A stretch of 64,000 bases of DNA from Guyanagaster necrorhizus (GCF_019112545.1 NW_025064890.1:771818-835817); one strand, 5' to 3'. Positions 48,884 through 60,375 are shown, counted from the stretch's first letter. Numbers and translations: made by a program. The notes: generated from the sequence alone by a model not told the origin.

Positions 48884-51060
48884 AATGCCCTCTATCAACC
48901 CCTCAGACCTGAACTTCAATCATGAGTTCTTTAAACTTCTTGCTTCTATAGTCAGAATATTGTTGAGATTATTGGTGATCATCCAGCTGTGCAGGAGACA
49001 CCATTCAATTACTGCTTGGGCCATTAGACACTACAACAAGTTTCAGCACATTTGACACATCCTATAAAATATAATCCCTGACCTCTCTCTACATGACATC
49101 CTCAAATCCCAATGAGCATTCTAGCAGCCTCTAACAGACCTCTTACCTGAGGCCAGGTCTAGCAGCTCACATCAAGGGGACATTCAGGAAGAAAAAAGAC
49201 ACCAATACCCTCTCAGATAAACTAGCTGAGACCATGACTCTTGCATTGCAGAATTCAGAAACCCATGAGTCCTAAGACCCCCACTTGACCACAAGGATGA
49301 GGACATCCTGAGAGACTTCTTTCAGCAGTCTCTCTTGTCCAACCCTACCACTACCTCTCAAATCAGAGAGATTGCTGACCATACCAGAGATTCCCTTGAT
49401 GCTGCTCAGCTGACTATAAGATCCTGTCAGGCATTGCCTCAAGGCCAGTCTCACAGCTCTCTCTCTATCTCTCCACATTCAGTCAGGACAAGTGGTGGAA
49501 TAGGGAGAGCACCCTCAGACCAGCTCAACAATGAGTGCTGAAACAGAGAAGCCTGAGACAAGATCATACATCAGTACTTCCCCACCTGAGACATCAATAT
49601 CTCTTTCAACTATGATAAGGCTCTCTGACAAGAGGAGCAGAGGCAGCAAACTGCACTACAGCTAGTTTGCAGTGAGCTTGAGGAGTGCCTTATTGAAAGT
49701 GAGAGACAGAGATAGAAAGCCACTAGATACAATGAGGAGCACTGGGATGAGCAGCAAGAAGTTGAGAGAGTCTGACTTGGAAAGGGCCAATGTCTCAAAC
49801 TGATATGAATTCAGATCCAAAGGTGCCACCATTTTTGTTTTAGTATGTACCAATGTATCTCTCTCTACTCTGGTCTTCAGAGAGCCAAATACTGAGTCCA
49901 GCCAATGGAGTGAAAACTGCTGGAGGAATAAAACTCTTGCAGCAGAAGAAAGAGTCTCTAAGTCTCCCCCACACTCCTCAACCCCTCAGTATCCCCTTTC
50001 CCAATGAACTCCCAGTATTGATACCATGTTCAGAGATAACAAGTCTGTTCTCAGACACTATAGGCTATGAGTCTCTGAGACTGCTCACATCTCTGTTTGC
50101 ACACTCCAAGAATTTCTTGGAAGCTGAGTGGTTAGGCAGTTACTTGATAATGGATATAGGTGAAACATCCAGCTCTATTGCAAGCAAGTGGAGGCAGTGA
50201 AAGCAACAGGAGAAAACTGATATGATAAACATATCAGCAGCCAGCTGGCCTCCACCTACTACAGCTCTTCCAATGCCTCAGGCCCCACTGCTGGCCCTAG
50301 CACTCAGCCAGGGCAGTGGAACAACAGCCCAACCACTAGAGGATGAAGAGAGTTCCTATGTTCCACCCACCATCTTCCTCAAGAAGGAGGACATTGAGGA
50401 TGTAGAAGGCAAGGAAACTGAAAGTAGTGACCCATCTCATGCTAGAGGGACCTCTCTTATCTTCTATAAGAAGACACAGATGAAGAAGAACTGGAAAGGG
50501 TGATACAAGAGGCAAGGACTCAAGAGTATCAGAAATTTTACCTACAAGAGGTAAACTTTTTATAGTGCAATACCACTTGGATGGTATTGCAACTAGGAAA
50601 ATTATATTTGCAATCATTGACTAATGAAAAGACAGAAATCCTAAGGCATGTGGCAACTGACTATGCCACTATACAATATAACAAGAAACACCTGAAAGAC
50701 CAAGTTTGCTGGCCACCAGCATACCAGATGCCAAAGACAATACAACTAATGCCATGGTCATCACCCATTACTCTGAAATGAGCTATATATATGGCATCTT
50801 CCATCTAGAGTATGTTCTTCTACTCTGCCCCTTTGTCCTGATCAACAGCAATCTGGTTGCTACTCTCCTGACTGCAATCTGCCAAAAGCTGAGCCACATA
50901 CCAAAATTCATGGACCAGTAAGGAAAGCCAAATACTAAGAGTCCAGCCTTCACTGGACAAGGCTAGTGGGAGCAGCACAGAAAAAGAACCAGTTTGGAAT
51001 GACTTCAAGGCAGTCTATCTGGGCTTCACTATCTAAGATAGAGTTATCATTCAAAAGGAA
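48884..51060 (+). pseudogene. Pre-gag open frame of element H with N-terminal membrane span
   Basis: ATG at 48884, 57 nt after the LTR. The leader has SDLNFNHEFFKLL, then ASIVRILLRLLVIIQLC as the hydrophobic span (two Arg lower its hydrophobicity), then AWAIRHYNKFQHI as in K, D and A. Downstream, open pieces at 49335-49541 (RDSLDAAQLT) and 49853-50200 carry Ser/Gln-rich and acidic sequence. The distal block matches the other copies near 50,500-50,750 (ATDYATIQYNKKHLKDQ). No recognised enzyme domain; unknown role. Confidence 0.6.
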
Positions 51061-52118
51061 GAAGCACCATGAGGAAGCCTGATCGCTGATGACAACTTGC
51101 TTCACTCATTCTCTGGGCCACCACTAGAATGGTGATAGCCTCCATTCTCAGAGTGACCAAACCTGATGGATGTGCTACTTCATGATACAGCAGTTCTCCA
51201 ATGCTGCCCAGACCTCTTACAGAAGCCTCACCCCTTTAAAGGGGCATCAGATAACATTGATCAATTTCTTGTAGACTGCAAACAATATTTTGAAGTCTAT
51301 ATTGGGTACCTCAGATCAGATATGAACAAGGTCATCTTTGCTGCCTCCCACCTTGAAGAAAAGGCAAAAACCTAGTGGATACTCATTTCACCCAATTTCT
51401 GATCCACCACTCAAGAGCACTATCATTATCTCTTATGGCCCATCTTCAAGCAAATGCTCTATAATAAATTCATCAATCTTGCAGTCTAAAATATCCATAA
51501 ACAGAAAATCAAGGAGTACAAGATGGCTGATAAAGCAGCAACAGATTACTTTGATGAGCTGGAATGGCTAGCCAAGCTCACCAATATCTGAGATGATATG
51601 GCAAATGATGGCAGAATGATCAAGGCCTTCAAGAGAGGAGTCCCCTCCTCCTATATCATGATGATCTTGGTGATCAGCATTAGAGCCCTAATGCTGAATG
51701 GATATAACAAATAGAAGAAATAGATCATCGAGATGTATAAGGAGCAACAAAGGCAGAAAGCAGAATCCATGATGTTGTAAGATTACACTAAGAAGTCAAT
51801 GCTGCCAACTCTGAACAAATCATTAGGGACAACTGCTGAAAAATCATTAGGACCCTCCATAGCCCCTGTCTATAGCATGCAGAAGACCAGGACAGGCACA
51901 ACATATACTGGGACAGGCAAACCAATAGACATAGATCACATGAAGAAAGAAGAAAAGTGTTTCAACTGTGGATAAAAAAGCCATATGGCAAAAGACTGCC
52001 TGAAGAAGAAGAGGATCTGAAAGGACATCAGAGTGCAGATCACTGACTTACAGAAGGAAAAAGAAGAACTCAGTGCAGAAACCAAGATGGAGGAAGTAAA
52101 AGATGTGGCCAGCCAGTG
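51061..52118 (+). pseudogene. Element H gag: capsid and CCHC knuckle
   Basis: Capsid homology from about 51,085 (LLHSFSGPPLEW) with ASDNIDQFLVDCKQYFEVY in the open piece 51166-51375, continuing with DYFDELEWLAKL near 51,546. The zinc knuckle near 51,958-52,000 reads C-F-N-C-G, a stop, then K-S-H-M-A-K-D-C, ligands kept. Gag stop context CAGTGAGTGATT near 52,115. Confidence 0.85.
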
Positions 52119-55100
52119 AGTGATTCCACTGAATCAGCCAAAGGACTTTACAGTGTGCAAACAACAGCCATTGAGTAGACTGATAGTATTTCTGTAGCTA
52201 CAACCACTGTATCTATATATTTAAATATACCCAGACCTCTCATGCACACCAAAAAATTGCATAAAGAAAAAACTCAAATGCCTCAGAGCCAAACAGGGGC
52301 AGCAAGCCCCATCACATGGCTCAAGCCATTCAAAACTGAATGGATCTGAAAGGCAATCAGAGATGCTAAGAACAACACAGTGACAAAAGCCATGCTCAAA
52401 AATTGAGTCCATCATACTCAGACCAAAGAAGTAATCAACAAGATAGTAGAAGAAATAAAAAGGGCTGAAAGATGCCAAGCCCTGAAGTGGCTTGACAAGC
52501 TCCAGGGACCAAAGAAGTATGTTCGACAAGCCAAAACTCTGAGGCAAGATCTGATTACTAAGACCCAGATCAAAACCCTCACCTCCTGTGCAGACTACAC
52601 CATCACTACCCTGATTGACAGCAGCTGCACAGAAAGCTCAATCAATTATGCTCTTGTCAACAAGTACAAGCTCTCTACTCAAGCCACAGCAGCACTAATT
52701 CTGATATACAACACAGATGGGACCAAAAACCAGGCTGGCTCGATTATCAAATTTGTCAAACTTAGGCTCACAATCAGTGATCACTCCAAATGGATTGACT
52801 TAGCTATAACTGACCTGGAAGCCAAAGAACTTTTTCTCAGTCATAATTAGCTGATATGTCATAATCCATTAATCAACTGGAAAACTGGAAGGATCATGTT
52901 CACTAGATGCAGATGTCAGAAGATCCCCTTTGAATTACCTGATGAAGATCCTGATGACTATTAGGATGAGGAGATAGAGGACAGAGAGACAATCCTTATG
53001 ATAGATCTACAGGAGGAGATTCATATACAAGCAGTCTATCATGCCAATAATCTGATAGCTAGAGCAAACAAATAAAAGCAGGAAAAAACATTCAAAGAGA
53101 TGGTGCTGGAGTGAGCATGAGACTTTAAAGATCTGTTTGAAAAGGAGAGCTTTGACAAGCTTCCCAAACCCAAGCTATGGGACTATATGATCAAGTTGAT
53201 TCCAAATACAAATATCAATCTTAATTGCAAAACCTACCCTCTTGGGAATGACAAGCAACAAGAACTCAACAGGTTTCTTGATGAGAACCTGTCAAGCAGA
53301 AGAATTCAACCCTCAAAATCACCTATAGCATCACCATTCTTCTTTGTTAAGAAGAAAGACAGTAAACTCTGTTCTGTCTAGGACTACTGAAAACTTAATG
53401 AGCTGACCATCAAGAACTAGTACTCTTTGTCATTAATCTCAGAATTAATAGACAAACTCCAAGGTGCAACATATTACACCAAACTTGATGTCTGATGGGG
53501 ATATAACAATGTCAGAATCAAGGAGGGTGACAAATAAAAGGTGGCATTCAGGACTAACTGAGGGCTATTTGAGCCTACAGTAATGTTCTTTGGGCTTACT
53601 AATTCCTCTGCAACCTTCCAGTGGATGATGAATGACATATTCAAAGATCTCATTGCCACCAGAAAAGTCACCATCTATCTGGATGACATTCTCATCATGT
53701 TGAAGACCAAGGAGGAGCACTAAAAACTGGTATGACAAGTGCTAGCACTCATGAGGAAGCACAAGCTGTTCCTCAAAGCAGAGAAATGCAAGTTCAAGGT
53801 ACTCAAAACTGAGTACCTTGGAGTCATCATTAGCAAAGGAAGCATTCAGATGGACCCTGTCAAGATGGCCAGAGTAACAGAATGGCTGAAACCAGCTAAG
53901 AAAAAAGAATTACAGTCATTCCTCAGATTTACAAACTTTTACCATTGTTTTATCCAGAACTACAGCAGAATCATCAAGCCAATGATGCAACTAACCAACA
54001 ATGCCCCTTAGACCTGGAGTCCCTCCCAACAAGCAGTGTTCTATAACCTCAAACAATAGTTGGCTGAAGACATAGTTCTTGCCATCTCAACACAAGAAGG
54101 GAAATTCCAGGTTGAGGCCAACTCTAGTGAAAGAGTCATCAGAGCTGTACTCTCTCAGGAGCAGGATGGAAAATGGTGGCCAGTTGCATTCCTCTCTAAG
54201 GCACTCACTATCACTGAGTGAAACTATGAGATCTATGACAAGGAACTGCTTGCCATTATGCTTGCTCTGGAGGAGTGGTGACACTATCTGATTGGAGCCA
54301 TGAAGGTTTTTGAAATCTGAACAGACTATCAAAACCTTCAATACTTCTGACAACCACAGAAGCTAAACCGATAACAAGCCAGATGGGTTACTGAATTAAG
54401 CTAGTATCAGTATATGCTCCACTACAAGGCAGGAACAGTGAATAAAAAGGCCAACCTTCTCAGTTGTCAGATGGACCATGATCAAGGGGGAAATGATAAC
54501 AAAGGAGTAACACTGCTGTGGTCTGAACACTTCAGGGCCATATTGATGCCAATAGAAGAAGAGATCCATGAGCAGATTAAAAGTGCAACACATGACAGTC
54601 ATAAATGGGACCAACAGATAGCTCTCTCACTCAACCATGAACAAGATATGACCAAGGAAGGAGGACTCATTTGATATGATAGGTGAATTTATATCCCTCA
54701 GGACCAAGGACTCTGTGGTAAAATTATCATCACCTGCCATAACCATGCAACTGCAGGACACCTCAGCATCACTAAAACCAAGAAGTTGGTGCTACAGGAG
54801 TACTGATGGCCAAAGCATGCAAAATCTGCCAATGAGGAAAATCATCCATGAAATCTTGGGTGGCACCACTCCATCCAAATGAAATCCCATCATCTCCATA
54901 GACCCATATAGCTATCAACATGATCACTGGACTGCCAGATTGCAATGACTACAATGCAATTATCATTATCATCAACCAGTTCTCAAAGATGATCATCCTG
55001 ATCACCTGTTTGACAGAATTAACTTTCAAAGAATGGGCAAAAATCCTATATGATGAGATCTATGCCAAATATGGCATACCACAAGTGGTCATCTCAGACA

Positions 55101-55975
55101 GAGGATCACAATTTATTTCCAAATTCCTTGACAACCTTTATCACCTCTTGAGCATTAGATGCAATGCTTCCACTGCCTACCATCCTCAGACTGACAGGCA
55201 AACAGAACATACCAATCAAGAAGTAGAGAAATATCTCTGCCTCTTTATTAATTATTGATAAGACAACTGGGTCAAATGGCTTGCTCTCACAGCCTTCCAA
55301 CATAATAACCATATACACTCTGCCATGGAAAAAACTCCCTTCTTCATCAATCATAGATGATACTCTAATATCATTCAGACAGAATGACACTGAACTACAA
55401 CCCCCACCTCTACAGACTTTGCCACAACCATGGAAAAAATCCATACTGAAATCAAAGTCACCCTCAAAAAAGCTGCCACCACAATGAAAAAACACTATGA
55501 CAAACACCATTATGCAGCACATACCTATGAACCCTATGACAAGGTCTGGTTGGATACAATCAACCTTCACCTACTGCATCCAAAATGCAAATTAGCTGAC
55601 AAATGCACTAGCCTCTTCATGATCATCTCCAAAGTAGGGATCAGCACCTATAAACTACATCTTCCATCTGCATGGAAAATACATGATGTCTTCAATGAAA
55701 TCTTGCTGACACCATACATTGCTTCAGCATTCCCCAACCAAAAACAACCACCTCCTCTGCCACCAAATCTTATCAATGATGAAGAACACTACAAAGTCGA
55801 CCAAGTCTTAAACCACAAAATCTGGAAAATCAGAGCAAAAGAGGGTAGTACAATGATAATCATCAATTATCTGGTGAGCTGGAAGGGGTATGGACCCAAG
55901 TCAGACCAGTGGATAAATGAGAAGCTGATGAATGCCATAGACACTATACATGACTATGAACTATCTCTAAATTAA
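52118..55975 (+). pseudogene. Element H pol: protease to chromodomain; integrase first Asp lost
   Basis: Protease near 52,610 with LIDSSC (Gly to Ser). RT 53,187-54,010 with Y-L-D-D intact near 53,680. RNase H 54,060-54,360 with EANSSERVI (Asp to Asn). Integrase HHCC 54,690-54,840 with a deletion of about ten residues before the last Cys pair. Core open 54920-55258: first catalytic position reads INQFSK (Asp to Asn), the second is in SDRGSQF, and Glu in NQEVEKYL is present. A 181-codon open piece (55430-55975) holds the integrase C-terminal domain and a full chromodomain (YLVSWKGYGPKSDQW) to its natural stop. Polypurine tract GGAGGGGGTAA ends at 56008. Confidence 0.9.
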
Positions 55976-56008
55976 GCCATTAGGACAATGGTCTTAAGGA
56001 GGGGGTAA

Positions 56009-56477
56009 TGTTATGATTTTTCTATTACTCTATTCATTTTTCTCAGATTAACTCCTATTTATGCTTAGTCAGAGTGCTAACACAAGCACTTAAGACTGTG
56101 AGACAAGGCTTAGTCATCATAACTAGCCAAGTTGGCCATTGTCTTGCAATGCGATAGCAACACTTGACAATACACAATCACCCTTTTATGCATAGTAGCA
56201 ATGCTCAAGGACAATGAGCACCAGAAACTTGACAACACATAATAAGTAGTAGTATATTTAGATACAACATGTACAGTATTTAAGACAGCTTGTTCTCACT
56301 GGAAACTCCAGCTTCAAGCTAAGATTTATTATCACACCACTTCTTCTTGAGCCAACTACAAGGTCTTGACACACAACAGCTACCATTCACACTCAGTGAA
56401 CTCTGACAATTCACCTGAAGTGCAAGGTGATGTCAGTTTATCACATGTCTATAGTCACATGCAACTTGGATCTAACA
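56009..56477 (+). repeat. 3' LTR of element H
   Basis: 469 bp, TGTTATGATTTTTC to GGATCTAACA, followed by CTTGG. The TG and CA ends are intact. Confidence 0.95.
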
Positions 56478-57860
56478 CTTGGCAGAGGCTACTGCCTTTC
56501 ATTTGTTGCAATTCTCAGTCTTGTGCTTGGCTCCACAGAACATGCAGAGGTTGTTCTAGTGCTAGTGGTCTTTTTCTTCCTGAGTAAGATGGCTGTCTCT
56601 GTCTAGCTTATCAGTATAGAGCTTAGAAGTGGTGGTTTTTGATGTGAAGCCAGAGTCTGAGAAACAAGAGTTAGATCCCTTAGATTTAGGGTTAGAGGAT
56701 GAGTTGGAGGCCTTATTGTCTCAGTTTTCACAGGCAATTTCAGTCTTTCAGATTCAGTAATGAGCATTAAGTTCTTAAGCAAGGAAGCACATGTTGTAAA
56801 GGTTGTTAGGCTTTCCATGGTGAGCCATATCATCTTTGATGCAAGTACAGAGACTATGGTAGAAGGCATGACAGAAGAAGTTATCCCTATACCCAATTTG
56901 CAAGGCATACTGATTGAATTGGATCATATACTTTATGATCCAGTCTCCATCATGCATCTTTGGCATCTCCAATAGCATCAAAAGAGCCAAAATTACTACA
57001 AAGCTCATCTAAGAAGGCCATGTAGGAAAATTGCCAGGCCAGTAGATTCTACAGGTTGAAGTTAAGAATGTCTGGTTCAAACTAGTTGAGCATAGTGCCA
57101 GACAGAAAGAAGATAGTGTAGTTGACTTTGCTGGTATCTGCTGTAAATGCAGTAGGTCTATCATTGAAGTTCAACTGAAGGGAGATAATGAAGGCCTTCA
57201 GTTTGTGAGAATCCAAGCCATCAAAAGATTCCAGTTCCTTGACCTTGATATGAATAGTGGCTGGCTTGAGATTATTGAGAGAAGTAGAGACTCTCTATAG
57301 CAGGTTTATAAATTCTTGTAACATGTTCTGCTGGTTTGGGTTGTTGCTCTCTCCAGGGCCATCAGAGCCACTAGAGCCATTAGAATCATCTGATCCTCCT
57401 AATCCTCCTAGTCCACCAGATCCACCTGAGAAGAGGTTTGATGGATTACCATCTGGTCCATGATAAGTGAGAGTATGAGTAGATGTGTCTTCATCTCCAC
57501 CCTCCAAGTCTGGGCTGTCTAAATTCCCATTTATGTTGCTCAAGGATAAGAGATCTGTAAGAGAGTCACTTTGAGCACTATAAATTATGCTGGCCTGTCA
57601 GACTCTGTTGGTTGGGATGCTGATGGTGTCAAAAGAGTTAGGGGAGTCATTGGAGTTGGGTTGATGGGCAGTGAAGCTAGAGTGGATGTAGGTTTTCCTA
57701 CAGGAGAGTTGTTCTCCACCAAAGGCTGATCCAAAGAGGCCTGGTTGTTTCTTTGAGACAGAGGCCAGAATGTCTTCCATGGAAAACATGTTGGAATGAA
57801 TAGACTGGATTTGTTTGGAATCAGCTTCTGTGGGTTGGGTGAATGTGATGGACATAATAT
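56478..57860 (-). pseudogene. Element F gag: N-terminus, capsid domain and zinc-knuckle start
   Basis: Reads right to left as a close relative of E gag. The N-terminal Ser/Pro-rich part is open at 57936-57598; then a Gly/Ser-rich acidic stretch with GGSGGLGGLGG at 57543-57295, longer than in E; then capsid about 57,290-56,780 (FFCHAFYHSLCTCIKDDM). The C-terminal Asn/Lys-rich linker and the zinc knuckle begin near 56,570-56,490 (C-M-F-C-G-A-K-H-K-T). H inserted just after it. Stops present. Confidence 0.85.
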
Positions 57861-57899
57861 AGAAATTTTTTGACTCAAAGAGTTTGAGTTTGAATATAC

Positions 57900-58389
57900 T
57901 GTTAGGAGTGTGCCAAATGATTGAGCTTGAGTGCATGGGCAGAGACTGGCAGAGTGCATGGGCATCAACAAAGCTATTGGCAATGTTACTCTTGAGTCAA
58001 GGCCCAAGGATTTAGATTGACAGAGTGGAGTTCCATTGGGAAAGTGAAGAGGAATGTTCTTCAGAGCAGAATTTGGCAGAGAGGAACTGAAGTGAGCACA
58101 AAGTGTAAATGGCTATCCAAGTTGATATTTGAACTGAGTATCTATAATGATTATACAGGTTTTTATATACTGGTACCTACTGCTGAGTCAGGGTCCAAGG
58201 TGGGTTCCAATGGACCCTGAATTTAATTATTCACTACCAACTTCAGGTTGGAAATTAAATTGTGAAATATAGATGTGAAATGTTGGAAGTAATTCAAATA
58301 AAGGGAATTGGTAGTTAATCAGGCTCTGGTGGTTTCCTATGACTGACAGAGCATTTGTGTGATGCAGGTCTGGTGGCATGCATGTAACA
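57900..58389 (-). repeat. 5' LTR of element F
   Basis: 490 bp, read on the minus strand from TGTTACATGCATGCC to CTCCTAACA. TATA-like box CAGTATATAAA near 58,175. Predicted mRNA start CAGTTCAAATATC near 58,125, and the inward sequence GTATATTCAAACT (57899-57887) is its complement apart from a CG-derived mismatch. Outer flank GACAG (58390-58394) would be the target copy. Confidence 0.9.
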
Positions 58390-58399
58390 GACAGTTATC

Positions 58400-58610
58400 A
58401 CATTATTGTTTCAGTGTCAGTGTAGCCCCCCACATTCACCATGGGATTTGTCCCTCTAAACCTTGTCCTGCCACCTTTCAATGTCTCAGAGACAGTAGGA
58501 CTGGCAGCAGACCTGAATTTGACCTCATCCAAATTCTGGACAAGCCTGGTAGCATTGGTAGTATCATAAATTATATACCACCTAGGCAACTCTAACCTCA
58601 ATATGCCCAA
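58400..58610 (-). pseudogene. Decayed duplicate of the exon 2 region of the gene at 59591-60051
   Basis: Minus-strand translation EVKFRSAASPTVSETLKGG, then RTRFRGTNP, matches exon 2 of the neighbouring gene (EFKFRPAASPIITETLKGG, then GTRLRGANP). All CpGs of the parent in this stretch are TG or CA here. At the splice junction the copy keeps GCTACCAGG and a few intron-like bases but lacks most of the 47-nt intron, then goes straight into exon 2. It stops 11 bp from the LTR of F, which may have cut off the basic C-terminus. Confidence 0.8.
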
Positions 58611-59280
58611 GTTACATCTGTGCCTGAATGTTCATATCATCCCGCCATGCACCAGCAAGCCTGTTAATAATGGATGCTGACCTCAAGATGTTTCTCCCAT
58701 TAATCCAGCCCCAGGAGAAGGAAAACACACTTCAGACCAGCCCATCCGAACGCAAAGATAGTATATTCAAACTGAAGATACCTCTTGCGCCCGTTTCTTC
58801 GTATAGCGGTCTAGACAGGAAATCAGTTGTGGTGGGACAAAAGCCTGTACGCGTGACGACCCAAGTGGTCTTTCGGGGGTGTTGGAGCTCGCAAGTCGAA
58901 TGAGCAATGAAACCGGTGCCGATGTATTGTAGGTGAATATTGCGGGCTGAGGAAAGCAAAAAAAACACATCCTAAAGGAATGGGGAAGTTTGTTCAGTTG
59001 CACTCGGGAAAGAAAACATGAATCGGATCTGCTTGACATACCAGGAAAGATAGCCCAAATCTCCGAAAAAAAACACAGTTGCCTGGCTTTCCTTCCGAGG
59101 TCCTGTCCAGGTGTTCAGTCACGGCGACAAATTCATCATATCCCTGATCCTGCGCCAGCCCGCTTTCTGAGAATAACGGGGCGAACGACAGGGAAGACGC
59201 CCCCATCTTTGTTTCTACCGCCTTTCGTCGCAACCAACATAGTTGCGGATGCCATGAAGAGGTGAATTGCTGCCTGACGC
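58611..59280. other. Transition from CpG-poor to CpG-containing DNA; no certain gene
   Basis: CpG reappears from about 58,745. Short minus-strand open stretches (for example 59233-58994) have plausible composition, but I cannot join them to a start or recognise them. A donor-like GAGTAAGTAG on the minus strand near 59,297 leads into this region, so it may contain further exons of the unit at 59287-59535. Confidence 0.35.
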
Positions 59281-59286
59281 AGCTAC

Positions 59287-59535
59287 TTACTCAGGACACG
59301 TAATCGAGTACTGCGGAGAGCTAGAACTCGAAGTAGAGTGTTTCGTCTTGGGCAATGATCTCAAAGGCATAGCTGCTGTTTGATTCGGTTTGGTAGTTGA
59401 TGGAGCACGACAAACGTCGCGAGGAATTGGTCGGCGCGCGAACGTAGAATATATAGCTGACGGCAAATCCATATTATTTGAAGGTTTGCAAAATGACAAG
59501 ATGGTATTAACCACCGAACAGACCTGCAAAGAGAG
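59287..59535 (-). CDS. Possible exon(s) of an unidentified host gene
   Basis: An open stretch of about 80 codons (59529-59287) is preceded on the minus strand by a well-formed intron: donor GTACGT at 59579, acceptor TTTGCAG at 59524 (56 nt). That intron begins 11 nt after the stop codon of the membrane-protein gene at 59591. It is therefore either an intron in that gene's 3' UTR or part of a separate, closely spaced transcript. Codon content is CpG-rich as in the host genes, but no family is recognised. Confidence 0.3.
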   Translation of the reverse strand, partial: LSLQVCSVVNTILSFCKPSNNMDLPSAIYSTFARRPIPRDVCRAPSTTKPNQTAAMPLRSLPKTKHSTSSSSSPQYSITCPE

Positions 59536-59590
59536 AAGGTGAGCAGATTACAACGAGCGGGAAAGAAGAGTCCACGTACGCTCTCCAAGG

Positions 59591-60051
59591 CTACTTGTTC
59601 GCAGCCTTCGCCATGGCCTGCGCATTCCTCTTCGACCTTCTCCTTCTCCTCTTCTTCTCCGGTGTCGGTGTCGGAGTGGTCCTCGAAGTAGCAGTGGGAT
59701 TCGCTCCCCTAAGCCTCGTCCCGCCGCCCTTCAGCGTCTCCGTGATGATAGGACTCGCGGCCGGCCTGAACTTGAACTCGTTCGAATACCTGTACAAATC
59801 AGCAAGAGAACAACTTGAGCACAGACCTGGGCACACCTGGTAGCATACACGATCTTTTTCTGCCTCGCCAAGTGTCGCTGGCGTGCAGCGTAGGCCAGCC
59901 AGAAGAAGAATCCGACAAAAATGAGGAAGGCAATGCGTTTAAGTCGGGAGGACTGGGTTGGCGGCGGCGGATTCTCATCGGCATCCTCCTCAGATTTGGA
60001 TTCTGGCGGTTGTTTAGAGTCACGCTCGTCTTCAATAGCAATCTCGGTCAT
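59591..60051 (-). CDS. Small single-pass membrane protein, two exons (137 aa), unknown function
   Basis: Join on the minus strand of 60051-59837 and 59789-59591, with a 47-nt intron (GTGTGC..TACAG). I chose the ATG at 60051 because it starts the conserved-looking acidic part; an in-frame ATG 39 nt upstream (60090) is possible. N-terminus is acidic and disordered (about residues 1-35), then a membrane span near residues 38-56 (IAFLIFVGFFFWLAYAA), then a basic segment RQRHLARQKK. The C-terminal half has a Thr/Pro run and ends in a strongly basic tail (KKRRRRRSKR) and KAANK. The layout would suit an ER or nuclear-envelope protein with a basic cytosolic or nuclear tail, but that is inference. CpG content is normal. 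A decayed copy of exon 2 lies at 58400-58610. Confidence 0.75.
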
Positions 60052-60244
60052 GGCGGTCGTTAGGTGAAAATATCGTGCGAAAAAAGTCATGGAGGAAGCG
60101 GGCCGTTCCTGTTTGTAGAACTAGATGAATGCTGTTAGATCTAAACATGGTCAGTAGGCATGCGCAGAAAATTAAAATACGCCATGTTGCAGATTACACT
60201 TTTTCGATAAAATAATCCCTATTAAAGTGCTGAGGTTTTTTTAA

Positions 60245-60375
60245 AAAAAACTCAGGTCCTTTTTTTTCAAGGACCTACTAGGGTTCAAACCTGGGTTATG
60301 GGAATACAAAGTGTGACAGGTGAGGCTGGTCAATTGCAAAAAACCCGAGCTACTACAGTGGTACATAGCTCTAAT
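60245..60375 (-). repeat. Possible tRNA-derived SINE remnant
   Basis: Read on the minus strand: an A-box-like TAGTAGCTCGGG, then about 60 nt later a B-box-like GGTTTGAACCC, followed by TAGTAGGTCC and a short hairpin (AGGTCC..GGACCT around a T/A run) and a run of eight T. Pol III promoters of tRNA genes have this order, but spacing is longer than in a tRNA and no cloverleaf closes. I see no target duplication. Confidence 0.35.

Larger units (their letters stand above)
48359..56477 (+). mobile_element. Element H: complete family 1 Ty3/gypsy copy inserted in F gag
   Basis: 8,119 bp with 469-bp LTRs (48359-48827 and 56009-56477) and a perfect 5-bp duplication CTTGG. All domains are present in order, with stops. 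Its LTRs are the closest relatives of the CpG-rich solo LTR at 309-743. Confidence 0.97.
48136..58389 (-). mobile_element. Element F: family 2 Ty3/gypsy, minus strand, outermost; interrupted by G (left) and H
   Basis: Right end at 58389 is the 5' LTR start. Internal gag runs leftward 57860-56478, is interrupted by complete element H (48359-56477, target CTTGG at 48354-48358 and 56478-56482), and resumes 48358-48136. There it ends at the 3' LTR of G, with AGACC as the likely target. The rest of F (pol, 3' LTR) lies outside the window to the left. F borders the host genes. Confidence 0.9.

Noticed and set aside
57295..57543. Gly/Ser-rich frame as a separate secreted or silk-like protein
   Set aside because: It is the N-terminal linker of element F gag, aligned in position with E gag; only the glycine run is longer.
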